A stretch of 64,000 nt of DNA from Pandoraea capi (GTDB taxonomy: Bacteria; Pseudomonadota; Gammaproteobacteria; Burkholderiales; Burkholderiaceae), in assembly GCF_902459735.1 (NCBI RefSeq), contig NZ_CABPRV010000014.1, positions 62,001-126,000 on the forward strand, in the 5' to 3' direction. A program made the position numbers and the translations under genes. Positions 32,579 through 40,895 of the stretch are shown here, piece after piece; within the stretch, counting starts at the first letter, position 1; every line of letters starts with the position of its first letter. The notes beneath the pieces are model-generated. The model saw only the letters and a program-made list of their open reading frames with translations. It did no database searches and had not been told where the DNA came from.

Positions 32579-33454
32579 TCACGACAGCAGGTGCTCGCTT
32601 GCACACTCCGTCACAACCCGCTTGAGTTGCGCCAGCGCGGGCGAGGTGTCCTGATGCCGTCCGTGCAGGCACAGCTTCACGGACGGTAGCGGGGGAAGGC
32701 CTTCCTGCGCACCGAGCCGTCTGAGCGACGAGGGAATGCCCGCTCCGGTTCGCAAGGTGATGCCCAGACCTGCGGCAACGCCTGACCACAGGCTTTGCAG
32801 ACTGGCCGTCGTGTAGGCCAGTCGCCACGAAATGTTGGCGTTATCGAGCGCTTCGATGCCGGCGCGTCGGAAGAAACAGGGCGGGTTGTACAGGGCCAGG
32901 TCCAACGCGTGGCCGGGGCGGACGAGCGTGTCGGTGTCAGCGGGGCCGATCCACGTCATCGGCAGTGTCGCCAGCGGTTCGGCATCGGGGCGGTGTTCGT
33001 TGCCCATGACGAGCACGAGATCGAGTTCGCCGCGATCCAGTCGCTCGAGCAGTACGCCGTTTCGCTCGACGGCAACTTCCACGCGCACCACCGGATGCGT
33101 TTTCTTGAACCGTCCGAGCGCTGCCGGGAGCCACGTTTCGGCAAAATCGCCCGGCAGGCCGAAGCGGACGACGCCCTCGATGGACGCGCCGCGCACGGCC
33201 AGCACAGCTTCGTCGTTGAGATCGAGAATGCGGTGCGCGTAGGAAAGGATCATGTCGCCAGCGTCCGTCAGCGCGAGCCCGCGCCCCTGTCGGCGAAATA
33301 GCGGATGGCCGACCTGTTCCTCCAGCTTGCGCATCTGCTGACTGACCGCAGATTGCGAGCGGCCGATCCGCTCGGCGGCGCGATTCAGGCTGCCGAGCTG
33401 CTGGGTTGCGACAAACGTGCGGAGCGCGTCCATATCGAGATTAGGTAACGGCAT
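32579..33454 (-). CDS. LysR-type transcriptional regulator
   Basis: The 291-residue protein carries the helix-turn-helix QQLGSLNRAAERIGRSQSAVSQQMRKLEEQ and a LysR effector domain with RGELDLVLVMGNEH. It is divergent from the small exported lipocalin-like gene that starts at 33639. The 184-bp gap has no clear dyad that I could define. The target and effector are unknown. Confidence 0.92.
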   Translation of the reverse strand: MPLPNLDMDALRTFVATQQLGSLNRAAERIGRSQSAVSQQMRKLEEQVGHPLFRRQGRGLALTDAGDMILSYAHRILDLNDEAVLAVRGASIEGVVRFGLPGDFAETWLPAALGRFKKTHPVVRVEVAVERNGVLLERLDRGELDLVLVMGNEHRPDAEPLATLPMTWIGPADTDTLVRPGHALDLALYNPPCFFRRAGIEALDNANISWRLAYTTASLQSLWSGVAAGLGITLRTGAGIPSSLRRLGAQEGLPPLPSVKLCLHGRHQDTSPALAQLKRVVTECASEHLLS

Positions 33455-33638
33455 CGTTCAGTTTTTCCGAATGATCGATGCCGAATTATCGCATTCATTG
33501 CACAGTTCGTCTGGCTATCATGGGTGCGGGTCATGGATTCGGTGGCGCTCGTCACGTACCTCCGCCTCTACCGATCAGGCCATTCTTTGCGTGCCATTTC
33601 GACCTGTCATGGAACGCGTTCATGGAGAAATTTTCGGT

Positions 33639-34157
33639 ATGAGTAGCCAGACGATTTTCAAGCGCAGCATGTTCGTCGCCGTGATATCGGCGTGCACGTT
33701 GATGGCGGCCGCGCCGCGCGCAGACGCCGCTGCCATCGATCCTTCGTTCGTGGGAACGTGGACGCTGGTCGCGGCCGACGTTCAGCATCCTGACGGTTCG
33801 CGCGGTCGGGATTACGGCGCCGCGCCCAAGGGATTTCTGCTGATCGATGCGCAGGGCCATTACTCGTTGCAGATTTTCAAGGCGGAGCGCCCTCGGTTCG
33901 CCTCTGGAGACAAAGCCACGGGAACGCCCGAGGAATACAAGGCGGCCGTGATGGGATCGAGTACGCACATCGGCACCATCAGCGTCGATCAGGCGAAGGG
34001 CACGCTGACGTTTCACATTCAGAACGCTTCTTTTCCGAATTGGGAGGGCGAGCAACAGAAGCGCAACTTCGAGCTCAAGGGCAATGAGTTGAGCTATCGC
34101 GTGGTGCCGCGTCCCAATGGCGATGTGCCGATCTCGATCTGGCAACGGCTGAACTGA
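33639..34157 (+). CDS. Exported lipocalin-like domain protein
   Basis: The 172-residue protein has a signal peptide (basic start, hydrophobic stretch MFVAVISACTLMAAA, likely cut after DAA or ADA) and a small beta-rich domain beginning IDPSFVGTWTLVAADVQHPDG, the typical opening of the lipocalin-like family. Later strands include GYLLID-like and YRVVPRP segments, read here as GFLLIDAQGHYSLQIF. It is expected in the periplasm and may bind a small hydrophobic molecule. An in-frame ATG at 33609 is possible, but GGAG sits before 33639. Confidence 0.8.
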   Translation: MSSQTIFKRSMFVAVISACTLMAAAPRADAAAIDPSFVGTWTLVAADVQHPDGSRGRDYGAAPKGFLLIDAQGHYSLQIFKAERPRFASGDKATGTPEEYKAAVMGSSTHIGTISVDQAKGTLTFHIQNASFPNWEGEQQKRNFELKGNELSYRVVPRPNGDVPISIWQRLN

Positions 34158-34507
34158 TCGCGTCGACGGTCTTGCACGGGCACTCACATGCTTTTCATCG
34201 ATTGAAAATCTTTTGAGCGGTCTGTGCCACTCCAGGCGCACGTCGGCTAGCGTTTTGCCCCCCCGGCGTGCGCGTTCCCACGCGTTGGTTATTTCCCGGA
34301 ACCAACGTGTCTGCCTCGTATCAGAACGACCTGAGCCCCGGTCGTCCGGTCGCCCGATCTTCCGCCCGGCACGTACCTTGCTCTGTCGATCGCTTCGACC
34401 TTTTCATCGACGCTCGTCCACGTACGCCCGCGCCGCTTACCTGCGCGCACGAGGGCACGCGCGCGCCATATGCACGCCATACGCACACCTATGCAAGGAG
34501 GACACGC
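34158..34507. other. 350-bp gap before the MscS gene
   Basis: The MscS frame stays open through this gap, but the stretch reads as low-complexity Arg/Pro-rich sequence with no membrane segment, and a strong ribosome site lies only at its end. I see no RNA gene, terminator with T run or repeat. It probably contains the MscS promoter and leader. Confidence 0.5.
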
Positions 34508-35608
34508 TTGCAAATCGGTACGCTCACATCGCTTAAGGCATTCGAAGGCATTTCACCGGCCGACTGGTTGTTCGCGGCTGTCACCATGTTGTTGAGCTAC
34601 GGCATTCTGACTGGCGTGTTGCGGTTCGCGCTGGGACGATTCGGCGCGCTGTCGAGGCGCCTGCAATCGCCGGCCGCCAGCGTGTTCGCCGAGGTACTCG
34701 GGGCGACGCGCCATTTCGTGATCTTCGTCGCAGCGTTGCTCATCGGCCTGAAGATGCTCGACCTCGGCGACAAGTGGGACACTGCCATCGTGCATGGCTG
34801 GACCGTACTCTTATGCCTGCAACTCGCGTTGTGGGTGAATCGTGCGGTCGGCGCGTGGTCGACACGTCGCTTGCAGCATCGCGCCACCGTGCCGGATAAC
34901 CCGGTGATCGTCACGATGACGGCGTGGACGGTGCGTGTGCTTGCCTGGGCCGTACTGCTGCTTGCGATGCTGGCGAACTTCGGTGTGAACATCACGGCAT
35001 TCGTTGCCAGCCTCGGCATCGGCGGCGTGGCCGTAGCGCTCGCTGTGCAGAACGTTCTCAGCGACTTGTTCGCGTCGCTGGCGATCGGACTGGACAAGCC
35101 TTTTGAAGTGGGCGATTTCATCGTCTTCGGCGACGTGGCGGGGACGATCGAGCGCATCGGTCTCAAGACCACGCGCATTCGTAGCCTGAGCGGCGAGGAA
35201 ATCGTCTGCGGCAATACCGAATTGCTCAAGAACACGCTGCACAACTACAAGCGCATGTCCGAGCGACGTATCGTGTTCACGTTCAGCGTGAGTTATCACA
35301 CGGTGCCCGACAAGCTCGCGATGGTGCCTGCGCTGGTGAAGGAGGTCGTGCAGGCGTCGGGCAAAACGCGCTTCGATCGCGCGCACTTCAAGCAGTTCGG
35401 CGCGAGTTCGCTCGACTTCGAGGTCGTCTACTTCGTGCTCAGTCCGGATTACAACCTCTATATGGATTTGCAGCAGGACATCAACCTCGCACTCATGCGC
35501 GCGTTTCTGGCGCAGGACATCCGGTTTGCGATTCCGGCCAGTGTTCAGTATTTCGCGCAGGCGCCTGAGCCGCCCAAACCACCTGACGTGGCGTCGGCAA
35601 CACACTGA
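34508..35608 (+). CDS. MscS-family mechanosensitive channel
   Basis: The 366-residue inner-membrane protein has three to five helices and then the conserved MscS pore and beta domain: VAVALAVQNVLSDLFASLAIGL followed by DKPFEVGDFI and TIERIGLKTTRIRSLSGEEIV. It releases solutes under osmotic downshock. Start is taken at TTG 34508 because AAGGAGGACACGC stands directly before it and the first helix follows soon; upstream in-frame ATGs would add an unlikely Arg-rich leader. It lies between the lipocalin-like and the histone-like genes. Confidence 0.9.
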   Translation: MQIGTLTSLKAFEGISPADWLFAAVTMLLSYGILTGVLRFALGRFGALSRRLQSPAASVFAEVLGATRHFVIFVAALLIGLKMLDLGDKWDTAIVHGWTVLLCLQLALWVNRAVGAWSTRRLQHRATVPDNPVIVTMTAWTVRVLAWAVLLLAMLANFGVNITAFVASLGIGGVAVALAVQNVLSDLFASLAIGLDKPFEVGDFIVFGDVAGTIERIGLKTTRIRSLSGEEIVCGNTELLKNTLHNYKRMSERRIVFTFSVSYHTVPDKLAMVPALVKEVVQASGKTRFDRAHFKQFGASSLDFEVVYFVLSPDYNLYMDLQQDINLALMRAFLAQDIRFAIPASVQYFAQAPEPPKPPDVASATH

Positions 35609-35740
35609 GTCTGCTGGACGTCGCACACGTGCTGGCACGTTCATTGCGGCGTGGTAGGATCGATCGCATCCACGAGGATTCCGATCGTGGCTTCGACCTA
35701 ATCCGGGCCTGCCAGGGGGCAGGTACATCAGGAGGCCAGT

Positions 35741-36373
35741 ATGTCTGCCGAGCAGAAGACGTCGCATCGCGGGTTCACCATCATTACCGTTCTGGAACGC
35801 CTTTCGAAGGGGCGTGCGCGGCTCTCCGCCAAGGTGATCGCCAGCGACGACGACCACAAGCGACGTCTCGGTGGAAAGAAGCTGCTGCAAGCCAAGCGCT
35901 GGTTCGATCATTATGCGGACGATCTCGCCGCGCCGGTGATCGCGGGTCTGAAGCACACCATCGATCTCGAACTGGCTGCTGCGAAGGCCGCGCCGAAGAC
36001 CGCCGCGAAGCCGACGGCGGGGGCTGTCGGTGTGAAGAACGAGAAGCCTGCGAAGGGCGCGAAAGCGGTGAAAGGTGTGAAGGCGGAGAAGTCGGAGGGC
36101 AAGGCCGTCAAGACCGTCAAGTCGGTTGATGCAGCCAAAGCGCCGAAGGCGGAAAAAGCGGCAAAGCCTGCCAAGGTCGTGAAGGTGGCCAAGGCTGGGA
36201 AGGGCGAGAAGGACAACCAGGTCGCCATGCCGACAAAGGCAGTGAAGGCACCGAAACCTGTCGTGCCGGCGAAAGCCGTCAACGGCGCCGCGCCGGTCAA
36301 GTCACCGGCGCGCGCACGCAAGCCCGTGACACGTGTCGCCGCGACCTCACGTCAGCGCGCAACGTCGGCGTGA
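35741..36373 (+). CDS. Histone H1-like Lys/Ala/Pro-rich protein with small N-terminal domain
   Basis: The 210-residue protein has two parts. Residues 1-80 form a compact charged domain (FTIITVLERLSKGRARLSAK, then LLQAKRWFDHYADDL) that I do not recognise. Residues 85-210 are a low-complexity tail of Lys, Ala, Val and Pro with repeated KAxK and KAVKxVK units, as in bacterial histone H1-like and AlgP-type proteins. DNA or RNA binding through the tail is inferred. GGAGG precedes the ATG by about ten bases. Tail repeats make length variation between strains likely. Confidence 0.85.
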   Translation: MSAEQKTSHRGFTIITVLERLSKGRARLSAKVIASDDDHKRRLGGKKLLQAKRWFDHYADDLAAPVIAGLKHTIDLELAAAKAAPKTAAKPTAGAVGVKNEKPAKGAKAVKGVKAEKSEGKAVKTVKSVDAAKAPKAEKAAKPAKVVKVAKAGKGEKDNQVAMPTKAVKAPKPVVPAKAVNGAAPVKSPARARKPVTRVAATSRQRATSA

Positions 36374-36449
36374 GTGTCTCGCCGCTCAAGAATTGACCGT
36401 CACGTAATACCGATCGAAGATCACGGTTCCGACATTTGCGATACCTGAA

Positions 36450-36484
36450 ACGGCGCACGCCATCCGGCGATGCGCCGTTTTTCA
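36450..36484 (+). terminator. Rho-independent terminator after the histone-like gene
   Basis: AACGGCGCA and TGCGCCGTT form a nine-base stem at 36450-36480, followed by a T run. It lies 77 bp after the stop codon. Confidence 0.8.
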
Positions 36485-36861
36485 TTGCGTCGTTGATATT
36501 TGCCATGGAGACAGGCGCGCGGTCATCGATGCGAAGTCGCACCGCATATTGCGAGCCGGTGATGGACATTATCAAGGGCACCGAATCATCGATGCCGCGC
36601 GTCGCATATGCCGGATATTTCATGTGTTGCAAATGCACCACTGACGTGCGACGTGTGACGCTAACGTGTCAGAATGCACCCGCTTGCAAGTGACCGGCGG
36701 TGCTATTCCTGAATAGGGAAAGCACCGCTCGTCATTTGGTGAGTACTCCATTGCATATGCGGTTGCAGCATCGTCGTCACACGGAACGAGGCGGCCGGTA
36801 TCGGCAGGAGACGCCTGCGTGGCAGGCCACAAATATAAGACCACTATCAAAGAGGATAAAG
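36485..36861. promoter_or_regulatory. Porin upstream region with a strong hairpin at 36697-36728
   Basis: This 377-bp stretch has no gene. A stem GCGGTGCT/AGCACCGC (36697-36704 and 36721-36728) encloses a small TATTC-cct-GAATA stem-like core. It lies 134 bp before the porin start. It lacks a T run, so it may act in the porin leader rather than as a terminator. The rest shows nothing that I can name. Confidence 0.4.
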
Positions 36862-38046
36862 ATGAAGCGCTTCCAATTCACGGCGCTGGCGGCAGCCAGC
36901 TTCGCCGTTGCTGCGCCGGCAATGGCGCAAAGCTCGACGACCAACGTGACGCTGTACGGCGTGATCGATGCCGGCGTTGCCTACGTCAATAACGTCGCCA
37001 GCGGTCTGAACGCCAAGGGTGCACACAACTTCCAGGCCGTGAGCGGCATTGGTCAGGGCAACCGTTGGGGCCTGAAGGGCTCGGAAGACCTGGGTGGCGG
37101 TCTGAAGGCTGTCTTCGTGTTGGAAAACGGCTTTAACCTGATGAACGGCACGATGCTGCAAAACAGCCGCATGTTCGGTCGTCAGGCATACGTGGGTCTG
37201 CAAAGCGCACAAGCCGGTACCGTCACGATCGGTCGTCAGTACGACTCCGTGGTGGACTTCGTGAGCCCGCTCACGTCCGCCAAGCAGTGGGCGACGCAAT
37301 ACGGCGCGCACATCGGCGACATCGACAACCTGTACAACTCGTTCCGCGTGAACAACTCGGTCAAGTACACGAGCGCGAACTACAGCGGCTTCTCGTTCGG
37401 CGCCTTGTACGGCTTCAGCAACGAGCCGAACACCGGCAACGGCACGGGCTTCTCGCACAACAACGCCTTCAGCCTCGGCGCTTCGTACGCGAATGGTCCG
37501 CTGACCGCAGCCCTCGGCTACATGCACCTGTCGAGCCCGGGTACGGCTAACGGTTCCGGTGCCGTGTCGAACGACTACTCCAGCGCTACGGACATCTTCT
37601 ACACGAGCGCCGTGGACAAGCACGACATCGCTGCGGCAGGTGTCTCGTACCAGATCCAGGCGGCCACGATCGGTTTCGTGTACAGCTATGCCAAGGTGAA
37701 GTACGTCAACCAGTCGTCGATCCGCGTGAACACGTTCGAATTGAACGGCAAGTACCAGATCGCTCCGAATCTGGTGGGCGGCCTGGCGTTCATCTACAGC
37801 GATGGCAGCGTGGGCGGTGCAACGGCACTGTCGGGCATCTCGAAGGGCACGAAGCCGCGCTGGTTCCAGATCAACGCCGGCACGACCTACGCATTCAGCA
37901 AGCGCACCGAAACGTACCTGAACGGCGTGTACCAGCGTGCTACGGGTGACGCAGTCGTTGCCGCGATCGACAACGTTGGTGGCCCGACGGGCACCGGCGC
38001 GCAATCGCAGATCGCCGTGATCGCTGGCGTGCGTCACAAGTTCTAA
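36862..38046 (+). CDS. Outer-membrane porin, Gram-negative (OpcP/Omp38-like) family
   Basis: The 394-residue protein has a classical signal peptide (MKRFQFTALAAASFAVAAPA, cut after AMA) and the porin start NVTLYGVIDAGVAYVNN. Loop 3 lies around GRQYDSVVDFVSPLTSAKQW, and the chain ends VRHKF with the terminal Phe. It uses common codons more strictly than its neighbours, as expected for a highly expressed major porin. GAGGATAAAG precedes the ATG. It is a paralogue of the porin at 11373. Confidence 0.96.
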   Translation: MKRFQFTALAAASFAVAAPAMAQSSTTNVTLYGVIDAGVAYVNNVASGLNAKGAHNFQAVSGIGQGNRWGLKGSEDLGGGLKAVFVLENGFNLMNGTMLQNSRMFGRQAYVGLQSAQAGTVTIGRQYDSVVDFVSPLTSAKQWATQYGAHIGDIDNLYNSFRVNNSVKYTSANYSGFSFGALYGFSNEPNTGNGTGFSHNNAFSLGASYANGPLTAALGYMHLSSPGTANGSGAVSNDYSSATDIFYTSAVDKHDIAAAGVSYQIQAATIGFVYSYAKVKYVNQSSIRVNTFELNGKYQIAPNLVGGLAFIYSDGSVGGATALSGISKGTKPRWFQINAGTTYAFSKRTETYLNGVYQRATGDAVVAAIDNVGGPTGTGAQSQIAVIAGVRHKF

Positions 38047-38119
38047 GCGGCTTTTCAGGCGGAATCTCGCGATTTCGGCTTGATTGGCGGGGAGGGCGCC
38101 TGACGTCCTCTTTGCCCGG

Positions 38120-38157
38120 AACGGGCTCTGTCATGTGCTGGCAGGGCCCGTTTCCCA
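38120..38157 (+). terminator. Probable terminator after the porin gene
   Basis: AACGGGC/GCCCGTT with an inner CTG/CAG forms a stem at 38120-38152, followed by TTT and a weak pyrimidine stretch. It lies 74 bp after the porin stop. Confidence 0.6.
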
Positions 38158-38183
38158 TGAAGGGGTAGCAAATCGTGTGCATT

Positions 38184-38206
38184 TGACGTCCTTTCTGTGT
38201 ATAATC
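38184..38206 (+). promoter_or_regulatory. Probable rpsU promoter
   Basis: A perfect TATAAT lies at 38201-38206. TTGACG at 38184-38189 is too close (11 bp) to act as a standard -35, so the exact -35 is uncertain. The transcript would have a leader of about 320 bases before rpsU. Confidence 0.5.
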
Positions 38207-38534
38207 ACGACCTTGTCCAAAATATGGGCATTGCGGGAAGCGGGGCTCACTGACGAACGATGAGCGCGCCGCTTCGCCATCAATCAACCGTTCAGCCAGT
38301 CTGGAAGGCGCGATACCGGGTTCGCAGATAGCGAGCTGGGGGTCGAAAGCCAATCGGGAGATCGCAGAGGAGGTGAGTCGCGGTCCCGCCGGATGTGGTG
38401 TAGTGCAGTCCGTAGCAAGTCCGTTCGTCGCGCCTGGCCTGGGGGATGTCTCCGGCAGGGCGGGGAATGGTGTCTTTGCGCGGTAAATCAAATTTACGGC
38501 TCTTATGGGGCCGGATTACTATTCGAGATATTGC
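38207..38534 (+). other. Long structured leader before rpsU
   Basis: This 328-bp stretch is downstream of the TATAAT box and ahead of the S21 start. A strong stem is formed by GAAGCGG plus GCTCA (38237-38249) with TGAGC plus CCGCTTC (38261-38275), a loop of 11 bases. No convincing gene is present. It may be a ribosomal-protein leader with a control function or may hold a small RNA; this is inference. Confidence 0.45.
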
Positions 38535-38747
38535 ATGACCAAGATCGTTATCAAAGACGGTGAACCCGTTGAAGTCGCACTGCGTCGTTTCCGTCGCGCC
38601 ATCGACGGCACGGGCCTGATCAAGGAAGTCAAGGCACGCGCTGCTTACGAAAAGCCGACGGCTGAACGCAAGCGCAAGAAGGCGGCTGCCGTGGCCCGTC
38701 TGCGTAAGCGTCTGCGCAGCCAGACCCTGAAGAAGAAGATGTACTAA
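38535..38747 (+). CDS. rpsU: 30S ribosomal protein S21
   Basis: The 70-residue protein starts [19 protein letters not shown] and ends with a basic tail [13 protein letters not shown], the complete S21 pattern and length. It joins the 30S subunit near the anti-Shine-Dalgarno end of 16S rRNA and aids initiation. The usual dnaG-rpoD neighbours are absent; a terminator follows at once and a cupin gene lies beyond. Burkholderiales often carry more than one rpsU copy, so this may be the separate one. Confidence 0.97.
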   Translation: MTKIVIKDGEPVEVALRRFRRAIDGTGLIKEVKARAAYEKPTAERKRKKAAAVARLRKRLRSQTLKKKMY

Positions 38748-38786
38748 GCACCGGTTGCGCCGTATTGGCGCAATGCAGTGCGAAGT

Positions 38787-38816
38787 CGAAAAACCCGCCA
38801 GCTGGCGGGTTTTTTT
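38787..38816 (+). terminator. Rho-independent terminator after rpsU
   Basis: AAAACCCGCCAGCTGGCGGG followed by seven T forms a compact GC stem (ACCCGCCA/TGGCGGGT) with flanking A and T runs. It lies 40 bp after the rpsU stop. Confidence 0.92.
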
Positions 38817-38899
38817 ATGGGCAGACGGCGCGGGGCGATTTGCTACACTCGTGGCCTGCCGTCTGTCTGACGCATCCCCCCTCACATCACAATAACCCC

Positions 38900-39373
38900 A
38901 TGAAAACGTTGACCTTTGCCGCGCTCGACGCGTTGACCGGGCAAGCTGCGCAATCGCCCCGTGCCCGTATGAACCAGAACCTGCACGAATCGCTGGACGA
39001 TTCGATTCAGCGTCTGGCGATTGCCATGGAACCTGAGACCTATATTCGCCCGCATCTGCATCACCACACGTGGGAGTTGCTCACGGCGTTGCGCGGACGA
39101 TTCGTCGTATTGACGTTCGATGCGGCGGGTGTCGTTGTGGGGCGCCTGGTGTTGGGAGAAGACACGAGCGTGGTCGAAACGCCGCTTGGCACTCACCACA
39201 CCGTGCTGTCGCTCGATCCGGGCGCGGTGATCTTCGAGGTCAAGCACGGCCCGTATCGTCCGTTCGTCGAGGCGGATTACGCGAGCTGGTCGGCACCGGC
39301 GGATACGCCCGAGGCCTCGGCGTTCATGACCTGGGTCAAAACGGCGCAAGTGGGCGATCGCTGGGCGGCGTGA
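38900..39373 (+). CDS. WbuC-family cupin metalloprotein
   Basis: The 157-residue protein has a small jelly-roll cupin fold of the WbuC type: ARMNQNLHESLDDSIQRL, then the metal-site segment YIRPHLHHHTWELL with several His and a Glu, and THHTVLSLDPGAVIFEVKHGPY near the second motif. WbuC proteins often sit in O-antigen clusters, but some stand alone, as here. The function is unproven; a metal-dependent sugar-modifying role is usually suggested. It lies between rpsU and a degenerate GT9-like gene. Confidence 0.85.
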   Translation: MKTLTFAALDALTGQAAQSPRARMNQNLHESLDDSIQRLAIAMEPETYIRPHLHHHTWELLTALRGRFVVLTFDAAGVVVGRLVLGEDTSVVETPLGTHHTVLSLDPGAVIFEVKHGPYRPFVEADYASWSAPADTPEASAFMTWVKTAQVGDRWAA

Positions 39374-39522
39374 GTCTGCCAACGCCGCGCCGCGCTGTCT
39401 GTGTTGGCGCGGCGATCGCGGACGTGTCCGGTGCGGCTGCAAGCCCTGCTAGGACCCGCTTCCGCTGAGAGGCACGCGTGCGCCCTTTCAACGCCGGCGC
39501 TGTGCAGATGTTGACGGGGCGA

Positions 39523-40527
39523 TCAGCGTGTCCAGCCTTCAAACTCCGTTGCCATGGCGAGCAGTGCTGTGGCGGCGGCGTCTACCGCCCCGGGCCAGTC
39601 GTCGGCGGCGGGTGGCAATTGGTAGTGGCGGAGGTCGTCAGGTGAGAAGCGATCGTCGTTGCCGAAGTGGGTGCCGTGCCGATCATCATGATGCGACGCA
39701 GCCGACCGGGCAGCACCCAGACGCCAGACGGGGACGCCTAGGCCTTCGGCCAGATGGGCGTGCACCGCATTCAGCGAGATCACCAGATCGAGATTGTCGA
39801 TGAGCGACGCCGCGTCGGCGAGGTCGTCGCAATCGGCGCGCCAGTCGATCCAGTCGACGGATTCAGACGGAATTGCAACAAACGCTTCATCTTCGGGCTG
39901 CCCCAGCGGTATCCACGATACGCCGGGCACGCGCAGCAATGGGGCTAGCGACATCAGTCGCGAGGCGTTTCCCATCGAATCCATCCATGTGTTGTCCGCG
40001 AAGGCTTCCAGTCCGGCAAAACCCACACAGAAACCATGCTGCGCCGCTGCGGCGAGCCGGTCACGCCAATGGCGGGCTGCGGTACTTGCCACGCGCAGAA
40101 ACGGGCGTCCCGCGTGGGCATGGGCGGCTTGTGGCCCGAGCGTTCTGGCGAGCGTGGCAAGCGGGCAGCGAAGATCCCAGTCCGACACGTCGCGCGGCAT
40201 GCGCGAGAGTACGACAACCCGATCCCCCATCGACCATTCGACGAGCCGGCGCGCATCGGGCGGCCCCACGAAGCCGATCTTGCCGAACCGGGCGGCGGCG
40301 GTTTCCAGATGGCGCAGTTGGCTGACCATCTCGGTATCGTGCCCGGTGCCGATGACGAGCAGATGTTGATGCAGCGTGTCGCCGCCACCGGTCCAATTCG
40401 GTAGGGGGCAATCAGGGTGAGGGCTGAGTGCGGCGCCGATCTGGGCCCAGGCATGGGCGATGTCCTTGGCGGCAGGGGCGTCGCTGGCATCGATTGTCGG
40501 GACTGCGCGCTGCGAAGGCTTCGTCAT
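39523..40527 (-). CDS. GT9/heptosyltransferase-like protein without TPR region
   Basis: The 334-residue protein resembles the C-terminal part of TPR-linked glycosyltransferases found in Proteobacteria. The clearest part is LADAASLIDNLDLVISLNAVHAHLAEGLGVPVW, matching the donor-site segment in which relatives read DxxVAHLAGALGKPVW. The N-terminal region does not contain TPR repeats. The stretch between carries FVGPPDARRLVEW and other weakly conserved parts. It may be a shortened family member or have lost activity. The start is supported only by frame and position. Confidence 0.65.
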   Translation of the reverse strand: MTKPSQRAVPTIDASDAPAAKDIAHAWAQIGAALSPHPDCPLPNWTGGGDTLHQHLLVIGTGHDTEMVSQLRHLETAAARFGKIGFVGPPDARRLVEWSMGDRVVVLSRMPRDVSDWDLRCPLATLARTLGPQAAHAHAGRPFLRVASTAARHWRDRLAAAAQHGFCVGFAGLEAFADNTWMDSMGNASRLMSLAPLLRVPGVSWIPLGQPEDEAFVAIPSESVDWIDWRADCDDLADAASLIDNLDLVISLNAVHAHLAEGLGVPVWRLGAARSAASHHDDRHGTHFGNDDRFSPDDLRHYQLPPAADDWPGAVDAAATALLAMATEFEGWTR

Positions 40528-40803
40528 ACGAATCCTGGCATCGAGAAGGGAACAGAAAATGTCGGGGATCGCGGCACCGGACGACAGGCGCGCGGCAACG
40601 TTACGGCCGGAGAATGCTGGGGGAAGGCACGAAGTGAATGATAGGGGCGTCGCGGGGTGCGGCTGTGCCGGGGTCTTTGCCCACGGGGTCGATTCGTTTG
40701 CCGGACGGCAAAATATTTGATATTTGAAGCAGATCGGGCGAGGGGATCAGGCCGGCCGTCGGGTGGTCATCCCGGGAGGTCTGGCGAGGCGATGCTGTCT
40801 GAC

Positions 40804-40815
40804 GGGGGGGGGGGG
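40804..40815. repeat. Homopolymer of 12 G
   Basis: Twelve consecutive G bases follow GAC and precede CGATC. The tract is outside coding regions, 277 bp before the GT9-like start and 81 bp after the CsgG-like stop. Such tracts slip readily in replication, and their counted length is also prone to sequencing error. Confidence 0.8.
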
Positions 40816-40837
40816 CGATCTGCCGAGATCGGATTCG

Positions 40838-40874
40838 CCCCTCAAACATCGGCAAAAAAGCCGGGTTTGAGGGG
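40838..40874 (-). terminator. Strong stem-loop after the CsgG-like gene
   Basis: CCCCTCAAAC (40838-40847) pairs with GTTTGAGGGG (40865-40874), with an inner CGGC/GCCG stem around six A. On the minus strand it begins 21 bp after the CsgG-like stop and the six T lie in the loop. It is a likely terminator or mRNA 3' stabiliser, though the T run is not placed in the usual position. Confidence 0.5.
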
Positions 40875-40895
40875 GAAAGTGCGGGTAACGTCGAT

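Larger units (their letters stand above)
40528..40895. other. 368-bp gap with G12 tract and long stem-loop
   Basis: No gene is evident. The gap contains a run of 12 G at 40804-40815 and a ten-base-pair stem at 40838-40874 listed separately. Both lie between the CsgG-like gene and the GT9-like gene, which share the minus strand. The promoter of the GT9-like gene should lie here; I cannot define it. Confidence 0.5.

Noticed and set aside
38184-38189. TTGACG as -35 of the rpsU promoter
   Set aside because: The spacing to TATAAT is only 11 bp, too short for a standard sigma-70 promoter.
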